Shown: piece after piece, positions 5,864 through 11,604 of the stretch
Position numbering within the stretch: the stretch's first letter is position 1
Layout: the number at the start of each line of letters is the position of its first letter
Assembly: GCA_014382645.1 (NCBI GenBank)
Contig: JACNJI010000332.1
Span: 1 to 11,604 of the forward strand
Direction of reading: 5' to 3'
Origin: Verrucomicrobiota bacterium
GTDB lineage: Bacteria > Verrucomicrobiota > Verrucomicrobiia > Opitutales > Seribacteraceae
Length of the DNA stretch: 11,604 nt
The notes under the pieces: generated by a model
What the model saw: the letters and a program-made list of their open reading frames with translations, nothing else
Databases searched by the model: none
Told to the model about the DNA's origin: nothing
Translations under genes and position numbers: made by a program

Positions 5864-7774
5864 CTAGGTTCCGATTTGGCCCACGAAAAGCACTAACCCG
5901 ATAATTGCGAAACAGAGGGCTAAACATATTGCAAAGCCCACCACGTCATATCGGGTGGGTCGCTGAAATTCGAAGTTGGAGCCGGGGAAGAGCTTGTTTT
6001 TGTCGAACCGATCGGGCTCGGCGTAGCTTTTTTCGATTTCGGCTTCGTCTTTTTCGGGATCGGGGTTCACCGGAGTTTTCATCCTAACGTAAAGGCGATC
6101 CAGGCTCTCCTTCCGATTCGGGGTGGTGAGCAAGCTGGCGATTATCATCACCAGAAACGGGGCGATGATTTTGAAGGGGAGGTCGAGGGTGGCTAGGGCG
6201 GCGTTGCGGACCTTGGTCAGGTCGAAACCAAGAATTTTATCATAGAGCAGCATGTCGAAACGAAACTGTCCTTCGCCTCGTTTTACTCCTTCGACCTCCT
6301 TTACGCCTCCCGTCCAGTAGATGGACTTTCCTCCGCCGGTATCGGTCTTCTCGTTTACTTGGATCAGAGACGAGTCGGTTCGCAAGTCCGGAGCCACGGC
6401 GGGGATCAAGCGGGGTAGAACGAAGAAGCTGACGAGGCAAAAGGCAATGGTCGTCCATCCGGCCTTGGTGGTGGCTTTGCGCCAATACATACCGACCCAG
6501 AACAAGGCGGCGAAGGTCATCGGCACAATCCAAGTCAACTGAAGTTGCTTGAACATATCCAGCATGGTCACCGATATGACGACGGCTCCCAAGACTACGA
6601 TCCCCCCGGTCCATCGCCCGAGGGAAACGCACTCCCTGTCGGTGGCGTTCGGCTTTATGAAGGGCACGTAAATATTTCTTACCACCAGCGCCGAGCAGAC
6701 CAGCATGTAGCAATCCACGCTGCTCATGAGCGCCGCCAGCAGGCACGCCAGCATTAGCCCGACGAGTCCTATGCCCAGAGGTCCAAGGAGTTCCTTCGTG
6801 GCCACCCCCCATGCCATGTCGGCATCTTTCATCAAGGCCGTATCGCTACCGAACAAGGTGAGCACGATCAAGGCCGTGATCACCCAACCGATGGTGCAAA
6901 AGCGCTTGATGAAATTTCCCGTTACGAGACCTATCCTGGCGTCCTGCTCACTTTTGGCGGTACCGCCTCCCGTGACGATGAAGTGGGGCGTGAGGACGAT
7001 GCCGATCGCGTTGATGATGACGATTACGAGAATCGCATAAAGTGGGAACTCAGCCGAGTTTTGGCTGCCGAGGATGGTGAAGTTGTGGGCAGGTAGTTGT
7101 TCGTGCATGACGCGAAAGCCATCCGTCCAAGAATCGCCGGGACTGCCGAATTTTTCAACCACTGCATTCAGCCCGAACGGAATCAGCAGGACGGAGAGCA
7201 GAATGATGCAAATGCCTTGGACGAGGTCTGTCCAGTAAGCGGCAGCGATTCCGCCGAGTACGCCGTACAATGTGACCACTACTGCCACCAAGGGCACCAG
7301 CACGTGCTCCGTCTGCGCGCCGAAGAGTTCCGGTCCCACCAAGGGCACGGCCACCTTGCCTATAGCCGTGAAGAGCATGGCCCCGTAGGTCATGTAATAG
7401 AAGCAACCGAACACAGCGTAGGCCACGCCCATGCTCTTGGACTCGTAGCGTTCCACGAACCAGTCGCCCAAGGTGAGGCAGCGCATCCGACGGTACCACA
7501 CCGCGCTAATCCAGTACACCGGGGTGACGAACAGCCAGTACATGACTCCCCACATGCCGCTCATGCCGTTGGCGAAGGTGCCGCGGGCGGTGTTCACGGG
7601 ATCGGCGGAGCCCGTGCCTGCGCCAAACGCGGCGAAGGTTTGGAAGAGTTTGCCGAAACGGCGTCCCCCCATGAAGTAGTCCTCTTGTCCCTTCACTTGC
7701 TTCATGGCCCAAATACCGATGCCGGCCATGCCGGCGAAATAGATGAAGAGCACCAAATAGTCTATCGTGTCCAT
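5864..7774 (-). CDS. SSS-family sodium/solute symporter
   Basis: A 636-residue inner-membrane transporter with about 13-14 hydrophobic segments. Family features include the N-terminal helix (LVLFIYFAGMAGIGIWA), the KQVKGQEDYFMGGR segment, FGAGTGSADPV in the second helix, GVLGGIAAAYWTDLVQG (171-187), which matches the SSS signature, and S351/S352 in LMSSVDCYMLVCSALVVRN, where the family places its second sodium site. SSS carriers use the sodium gradient to import sugars, sialic acid, amino acids and similar solutes. The neighbouring nag genes suggest an amino sugar or glycoside here, but the substrate is not readable from sequence. An extramembrane loop of about 65 residues (462-526) between late helices is unusual for the core family. 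It starts at ATG 7774-7772, is divergent from the oxidoreductase operon, and its stop lies 16 bp from the stop of the convergent large gene. Confidence 0.9.
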   Translation of the reverse strand: MDTIDYLVLFIYFAGMAGIGIWAMKQVKGQEDYFMGGRRFGKLFQTFAAFGAGTGSADPVNTARGTFANGMSGMWGVMYWLFVTPVYWISAVWYRRMRCLTLGDWFVERYESKSMGVAYAVFGCFYYMTYGAMLFTAIGKVAVPLVGPELFGAQTEHVLVPLVAVVVTLYGVLGGIAAAYWTDLVQGICIILLSVLLIPFGLNAVVEKFGSPGDSWTDGFRVMHEQLPAHNFTILGSQNSAEFPLYAILVIVIINAIGIVLTPHFIVTGGGTAKSEQDARIGLVTGNFIKRFCTIGWVITALIVLTLFGSDTALMKDADMAWGVATKELLGPLGIGLVGLMLACLLAALMSSVDCYMLVCSALVVRNIYVPFIKPNATDRECVSLGRWTGGIVVLGAVVISVTMLDMFKQLQLTWIVPMTFAALFWVGMYWRKATTKAGWTTIAFCLVSFFVLPRLIPAVAPDLRTDSSLIQVNEKTDTGGGKSIYWTGGVKEVEGVKRGEGQFRFDMLLYDKILGFDLTKVRNAALATLDLPFKIIAPFLVMIIASLLTTPNRKESLDRLYVRMKTPVNPDPEKDEAEIEKSYAEPDRFDKNKLFPGSNFEFQRPTRYDVVGFAICLALCFAIIGLVLFVGQIGT

Positions 7775-7922
7775 AGAGAGATCCCGCCAATTCGTTTCCG
7801 AAAGGGTCTCTTTGGCAATCGAAAAGCGTCGATACCTGTTTTTTACGAGTGGGTAGGTGAACAGATTATTCTTGCCGTGGACTGGTCGCCGCCGAAGAGT
7901 CGCCGCTCATTTTTTAACTTAT
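7775..7922. promoter_or_regulatory. Divergent promoter/operator region between symporter and nag-type operon
   Basis: These 148 bp separate two divergent transcription units that probably respond to the same substrate. ATCGA-AAAGCG-TCGAT (7818-7833) is a perfect 5-bp inverted repeat near the symporter side and a candidate operator. A T-rich stretch (TTTTTTAACTTAT) lies right before the ATG at 7923 with no Shine-Dalgarno, so the operon's first gene may have a leaderless or weakly initiated message. No confident -35/-10 pair was found, and no regulator gene is present in this locus within the window. Confidence 0.35.
7777..7811 (-). promoter_or_regulatory. Possible leader hairpin covering the symporter ribosome site
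   Basis: In the symporter message AGAGACCC (7811-7804) can pair with GGGATCTCT (7785-7777), with one bulged A. This gives 8 pairs closing just 2 bases before the ATG and burying the only purine-rich stretch (GGGA) upstream of the start. It could modulate translation. The loop is long (18 nt) and conservation is unknown. Confidence 0.2.
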
Positions 7923-9083
7923 ATGGACAAAGTACGAATAGGAATTGTTGGGTTGGGTAACATCGGGCAGGTTCATGCCAAGAGCTTGCTGGATGGAAAT
8001 GTCGAGCGTGGAGAATTGACGGCTGTCGCCGATGCTTTTCCCGACAAACTGAAGCAATACGAGGAACAAGGAATAAAGGTCTATGGCGATGCCGATGACT
8101 TGATCGCCTCGGGCGAGATCGACGCCCTAATGATCGCGACTCCTCATTTTCAGCACACCACACTTGGAATTAAGGCCTTGGACGCCGGACTTCACATCAT
8201 GGTGGAAAAACCGATTTCCGCTCACAAGGCCGATGCCGAGAGGTTGGTTGCCAAGGCCAAGGAAAAGCCGAATCAAGTTTTCGGGGGCATGTTCCAGTTG
8301 CGGATCGAGCCGCGCTACGAAAAAATTCGAGAGCTCGTGCAGGGAGGCGAACTGGGTGATTTGATGCGCGTAGTTTGGATCATGACCGACTGGTTCCGTT
8401 CCGAGGCCTACTTTCAAAGTGGTGGCTGGCGAGCCACTTGGAAAGGGGAGGGCGGCGGCGTGTTGCTGAACCAGTGCCTCCATCAACTCGACGTCATGCA
8501 ATGGATTCTCGGGATGCCGGCCAAGGTAAGCAGTCAAGTAGGCATCGGGAAGCATCACGACATCGAGGTCGAGGACGACGTCACTTGCTATTTGGAATAC
8601 CCGAACGGCGCCTCGGGCGTATTCATAACCTCGACGGGAGAGACACCCGGCAGCAACCGATTTGAAATCGCGGGCACCAAGGGACGCATTCTCCTCGAGA
8701 ACGACAAGCTCGTATTCACCAGAAACGCCGTTCCTTCGGACGAGTGGTCCAAGACTTCGAAAATCGGCTTTCAGCAACCTGAAACCACGATCGAGGAAAT
8801 TCCCATTCCCCCTGCGAATGAACCGCACGCCGCTTTAATCTCCAACTTTGTCGAGGCCATCCTTGACGGAAAGCCCCTAGTCGCTCCCGGCGAAAGTGGC
8901 GTAGGCTCGGTGGAGCTCGCCAACGTCATGCTGTATTCGGGCTTGCTCAACCAGCCGATCGAGTTGCCCATGAACGGAGCGGACTGGGAGGCCAAGCTGA
9001 ACGAACTTATTGAGAACTCGACCCACGAGAAGAAAGTGGTGGAGGTATCCAGCGAGGATTTCACCGCTTCCTTCCGCCGTTAG
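7923..9083 (+). CDS. Gfo/Idh/MocA-family NAD(P)-dependent oxidoreductase
   Basis: A 386-residue cytoplasmic dehydrogenase. The N-terminal Rossmann domain begins VRIGIVGLGNIGQVHA with the dinucleotide loop G10-x-G12-x-x-G15. E95-K96-P97 is the family EKP motif with the catalytic lysine. GEGGGVLLNQCLHQLDVMQW supplies the catalytic H187 and D190 of the C-terminal alpha/beta domain. Family members oxidise sugar or cyclitol hydroxyls (C1, C2, C3 or others) with NAD(P). A few (GH109) use the redox step to hydrolyse glycosides. There is no signal peptide, unlike most GH109 enzymes, so it should act on imported sugar. The ATG at 7923 puts the Rossmann strand at residue 4; an upstream in-frame start at 7857 adds a non-homologous Arg-rich stretch. 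First gene of the operon, 38 bp before the TIM barrel gene. Exact substrate unknown. Confidence 0.9.
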   Translation: MDKVRIGIVGLGNIGQVHAKSLLDGNVERGELTAVADAFPDKLKQYEEQGIKVYGDADDLIASGEIDALMIATPHFQHTTLGIKALDAGLHIMVEKPISAHKADAERLVAKAKEKPNQVFGGMFQLRIEPRYEKIRELVQGGELGDLMRVVWIMTDWFRSEAYFQSGGWRATWKGEGGGVLLNQCLHQLDVMQWILGMPAKVSSQVGIGKHHDIEVEDDVTCYLEYPNGASGVFITSTGETPGSNRFEIAGTKGRILLENDKLVFTRNAVPSDEWSKTSKIGFQQPETTIEEIPIPPANEPHAALISNFVEAILDGKPLVAPGESGVGSVELANVMLYSGLLNQPIELPMNGADWEAKLNELIENSTHEKKVVEVSSEDFTASFRR

Positions 9084-9121
9084 TTTCACATTTCCTGTAA
9101 CTCAAGTAACCCTTAGATATC

Positions 9122-9976
9122 ATGCCATTTAAATTCACGGGATTCCCCGACGAAGCCGAAAAAAGCCTCGCAGACCAAATTTCCACCCTCAAGGAAGTCG
9201 GATGGTCCGCCATCGAACTCCGCCTGATCGGCGGCAGCAACGTCTGCGACCAGACCGACGACGAGTGGAGGCAAACCCGAGATGCGCTACAGTCTGCAAG
9301 CATCGAGGTAGTCGGCTTCGGCGGCCAAATCGGCAACTGGGCTCGCCCGATCACGACTGACTTCCAAGTCGACTTGGATGAAATTCGGCGCGTGGCGCCT
9401 CGTATGCAGGAGACGGGAACAAAGTTCCTCCGGATTATGTCTTACCCGAACGATGAGAAAACCCCCTTGTCCCAAGAAGCGTGGAAAGCCGAGGTGTTTC
9501 GACGGCTCAAGGAATTGACGGCCATCGCCGAGGGAGAAGGAATCGTTCTGGCCCATGAGAATTGCAACGGCTACGGAGCCACCGCCCAAGGCTATCTCGA
9601 AATGGTCGAGGCTGTTGGTAGTTCCGCTTTGCAGCTCATCATGGATACTGGAAACAACAGCCTGCACGACAACGACGTGGAGGTCACTTGGGACTACTAC
9701 GATACCTGTCGAGCCGAGGTCACTCACGTTCACGTCAAGTGCGCAAAGCCCGGGGCGGACGGTGGCGGTCACGTCACTTGTCACGTAGACGAGGATCCCG
9801 TTCAGCGTAGAATTTTCGCCGATCTCGAAGCCAACGGCTACGACGGCTGGCTTTCCATAGAACCGCACATCAAGGCCGCCATCCATGCGGGCAAGGACGT
9901 CGACGACTCGGGCGAGGCTCGCGTAGTCTGGGTGGAATTCGCCCGGCGACTTGAGAAACTCGTGGCCGAACTTTGA
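9122..9976 (+). CDS. Xylose-isomerase-like TIM barrel protein (sugar phosphate isomerase/epimerase family)
   Basis: A 284-residue protein of the AP-endonuclease-2/xylose-isomerase-like TIM barrel family. The divalent-metal ligands of the family are visible: E146 in [10 protein letters not shown]175 in IMDTGN, H202 or H204 in VTHVHVK, and E247 in LSIEPH. Members include IolE dehydratase, IolI, hydroxypyruvate isomerase and keto-sugar epimerases, and also lyases that split 3-keto-glycosides next to Gfo/Idh dehydrogenases. The position immediately after such a dehydrogenase suggests it processes the keto product. Start ATG 9122 has no obvious Shine-Dalgarno (upstream ends TTAGATATC). The stop is 4 bp before nagB, so they are surely co-transcribed. 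The family is certain; the reaction is not. Confidence 0.88.
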   Translation: MPFKFTGFPDEAEKSLADQISTLKEVGWSAIELRLIGGSNVCDQTDDEWRQTRDALQSASIEVVGFGGQIGNWARPITTDFQVDLDEIRRVAPRMQETGTKFLRIMSYPNDEKTPLSQEAWKAEVFRRLKELTAIAEGEGIVLAHENCNGYGATAQGYLEMVEAVGSSALQLIMDTGNNSLHDNDVEVTWDYYDTCRAEVTHVHVKCAKPGADGGGHVTCHVDEDPVQRRIFADLEANGYDGWLSIEPHIKAAIHAGKDVDDSGEARVVWVEFARRLEKLVAEL

Positions 9977-9980
9977 AGTC

Positions 9981-10712
9981 ATGAACATAGAGACCTTTAC
10001 AACCAAGGAGGAGATGGGAGCGGCCGCCGCCGCCCATGGCGTCTCCAAGCTTCGGACGGTGCTGGAAGCGAAAGGTTCCGCCTCCTTCATCGTGGCTACC
10101 GGAGCTTCCCAGTTCGAGATGTTGGACAAGTTGGCCGAGGCTGACTTGCCTTGGAACAAGCTTACGGGATTTCACCTCGACGAATACGTCGGCCTGTCCA
10201 TCAATCACGAGGCTTCCTTTCGCAAATACCTTTGGGAACGCTTCGTGAGCAGGCTTCCCCTTCCGCTCGCGGCCTTCCACTTTCTGGATGGCGAAGTAGA
10301 CGCCGATGCCGAGTGCCGTCGTGCGAGTGAGCTTATCGAACAAACTTCCATCGACGTAGCCTTCGTCGGCATCGGTGAAAACGGCCACCTCGCCTTCAAC
10401 GATCCACCGGCCGACTTCGATACCGAACAACCTTATCTCATCGTCGACCTTGACGAGGCCTGCCGACAACAACAATTCGGAGAGGGATGGTTTCCCGATC
10501 TCGACTCCGTTCCGCGGCAAGCCATATCCATGTCCGTTCGCCGGATCATGAAAAGCGACGCCATCGTTTGCACCGTCCCCGACGAGCGCAAGGCCGAGGC
10601 CGTGAAAAACGCCACCCAAGGCCCCGTCACGCCGGGGGTGCCTGCCTCGATACTTCAGGAACATCCGGATTGCCGGCTGTTTTTGGATGCGGCGGCGGCT
10701 TCCCTGACGTGA
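9981..10712 (+). CDS. nagB: Glucosamine-6-phosphate deaminase (NagB-type)
   Basis: A 243-residue protein of the NagB/6-phosphogluconolactonase fold, with [10 protein letters not shown] as the phosphate-binding loop, FHLDEYVGL giving the catalytic acid/base D67, and [14 protein letters not shown] giving the ring-opening H136. NagB converts glucosamine-6-phosphate to fructose-6-phosphate plus ammonia in the cytoplasm. Compared with the E. coli enzyme, the D141 position is N134 (also seen in Bacillus-type NagB) and the E148 position is D141, so it belongs to the GHLAFNDPP branch. That branch carries the [11 protein letters not shown] and [10 protein letters not shown] segments seen here. The ATG at 9981 is preferred over an in-frame TTG at 9951 inside the upstream gene. 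The stop overlaps the nagA start (GTGA). Together the two genes make the standard GlcNAc-6-phosphate route. Confidence 0.85.
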   Translation: MNIETFTTKEEMGAAAAAHGVSKLRTVLEAKGSASFIVATGASQFEMLDKLAEADLPWNKLTGFHLDEYVGLSINHEASFRKYLWERFVSRLPLPLAAFHFLDGEVDADAECRRASELIEQTSIDVAFVGIGENGHLAFNDPPADFDTEQPYLIVDLDEACRQQQFGEGWFPDLDSVPRQAISMSVRRIMKSDAIVCTVPDERKAEAVKNATQGPVTPGVPASILQEHPDCRLFLDAAAASLT

Positions 10713-11604
10713 AGCCTTTCGACCTGCAGGTAAACGGTTACGCAGGTACCGATTTCTGTTCTTCATCCCTTACGGGCGAGCAACTCCACAACGCTTGCCG
10801 CGCCTTAGTCGAAGATGGTGTGGACGGCATCCTCGTCACCCTCATTACCGACGGCATTGAAAGTCTCGCTTCCAAGCTCGCCGAGATCGTTCGGCTTCGC
10901 GAGCAGGATGAATTGGCTCGCCGAGTCATTGCCGGTTTTCACGTCGAGGGACCTTTCCTTAATCCTTCCCCGGGTTTCATCGGGGCTCACGAGCCCTTGT
11001 GCGTACGTTCGGCGAATGTGGACGACGCCCAACGTCTCCTCGATGCCGGAGCCGGACTTGTGAAGCTCTTTACCCTTGCTCCCGAGCAGGATGCCGGCTC
11101 TGCCGTCACGCATTTCCTCGCGGGGCAAGGTGTCGTCGTGTCCGCCGGGCATTGCGATCCCACCCTCAACCAAATGAAGGCCGCCATCGACAATGGGTTG
11201 AGCATGGTCACCCACTTTGGCAACGGTTGCCCCGTGGAGCTTCCTCGCCACGACAATGTTCTCCAACGATATCTTTCCCTGCGAGAGCACCTGTGGTTTT
11301 GCTTTATTCCCGATGGAGCTCACGTTGATTTCATCGCCCTGAAAAACTATTTGGACTTCGTCGGCATCGATCGCTCGATCATGACGACCGACGCCATATC
11401 CGCGGCCAAGCTCGGGCCCGGCTTGTACGAGATCTCCGGCATCTCCGTGGAGGTGGACGAGGCTGGCGTTGCTCGCCGACCCGGCTCGCCCAATCTTGCC
11501 GGTTCCACTATCACTATGCCCGGTGTTCGCCGAAACCTTTCGGAGAGCTTGGGGCTTGGCGAAGACGAGATCCCCTCCCTCGTAGACCTTAATCCTCGAG
11601 CCGC
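10709..11604 (+). CDS. nagA: N-acetylglucosamine-6-phosphate deacetylase, truncated by window end
   Basis: Open from GTG 10709 to the last base (298 codons plus two bases); the stop lies beyond the window. An amidohydrolase TIM barrel with all NagA landmarks: [13 protein letters not shown] near the start, H78-x-E80-G-P (metal ligand E80), SAGH148, THFGNGCP (H169), PDGAH (D202, H205) and TTDA with catalytic D228, then NLAGSTITM near 270. It removes acetate from GlcNAc-6-phosphate, giving the substrate of NagB. The protein begins at the first barrel strand: the N-terminal half of the small beta-sandwich found in E. coli NagA (about 50 residues) is absent. No good start exists further upstream without running deep into nagB. 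The GTG overlaps the nagB stop by four bases, so coupling is likely. A related amidohydrolase with another N-acyl substrate is possible. Confidence 0.85.
   Translation, partial: MKPFDLQVNGYAGTDFCSSSLTGEQLHNACRALVEDGVDGILVTLITDGIESLASKLAEIVRLREQDELARRVIAGFHVEGPFLNPSPGFIGAHEPLCVRSANVDDAQRLLDAGAGLVKLFTLAPEQDAGSAVTHFLAGQGVVVSAGHCDPTLNQMKAAIDNGLSMVTHFGNGCPVELPRHDNVLQRYLSLREHLWFCFIPDGAHVDFIALKNYLDFVGIDRSIMTTDAISAAKLGPGLYEISGISVEVDEAGVARRPGSPNLAGSTITMPGVRRNLSESLGLGEDEIPSLVDLNPRA

Noticed and set aside
7097..7960. 287-codon plus-strand open frame antisense to the symporter
   Set aside because: The protein is His-rich with no family features, and the opposite frame encodes a convincing membrane transporter.
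9870..10766. 298-codon minus-strand open frame antisense to nagB
   Set aside because: The plus strand carries clear NagB motifs; the antisense frame has none.
1..11604. CRISPR array, tRNA, rRNA or transposase
   Set aside because: No regularly spaced repeats, no tRNA-like or rRNA-like sequence and no transposase motifs were seen on either strand.

Overview
The window reads as chromosomal DNA of a free-living, glycan-degrading Gram-negative bacterium. G+C is moderately high by eye. The mix of genes (a very large secreted glycosidase-like protein, an SSS sodium/solute symporter, a Gfo/Idh/MocA dehydrogenase, a xylose-isomerase-like TIM barrel and a nag pair) is typical of the Verrucomicrobiota/Planctomycetota group. 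That placement is an inference from gene content, not from a phylogenetic marker. Several starts lack a clear Shine-Dalgarno sequence. All three overlapping gene junctions use the same four bases, GTGA.

Left part (1-2035). Non-coding DNA at 1-210 holds two tandem copies of a dispersed repeat built on the motif (on the minus strand) GTCATTGCGAGGA. Next comes a minus-strand hicB-hicA toxin-antitoxin pair, with a third, weaker copy of the repeat on its other side. A minus-strand LysM plus amidase_2/PGRP cell-wall amidase with an apparent Tat signal peptide follows. It is divergent from a plus-strand Fur-family metal regulator, across about 66 bp that contain two short inverted repeats.

Middle part (2032-5847). 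One gene encodes a 1271-residue Sec-exported protein whose start overlaps the stop of the Fur gene. It looks like a GH42-like (A4 beta-galactosidase-type) multidomain enzyme: N-terminal beta domain, TIM barrel interrupted by a concanavalin-like beta-sandwich and an acidic linker, glutamine-amidotransferase-like middle domain, beta domain, and C-terminal HEAT-like repeats. Its activity cannot be assigned from sequence alone.

Right part (5864-11604). An amino-sugar or glycoside catabolic locus has two arms. A minus-strand SSS symporter diverges from a plus-strand operon of Gfo/Idh/MocA oxidoreductase, xylose-isomerase-like TIM barrel protein, NagB and NagA. NagA is cut by the window edge. My working model is as follows. 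The symporter imports an N-acetylhexosamine-containing sugar. The oxidoreductase and TIM barrel protein modify or cleave it, possibly through a 3-keto intermediate as in described 3-keto-glycoside and levoglucosan pathways. NagA and NagB then send GlcNAc-6-phosphate to fructose-6-phosphate. No sugar kinase is visible in the window, so phosphorylation must be encoded elsewhere. The large secreted protein may supply the imported sugar, but it is convergent with the symporter and not in the same operon.
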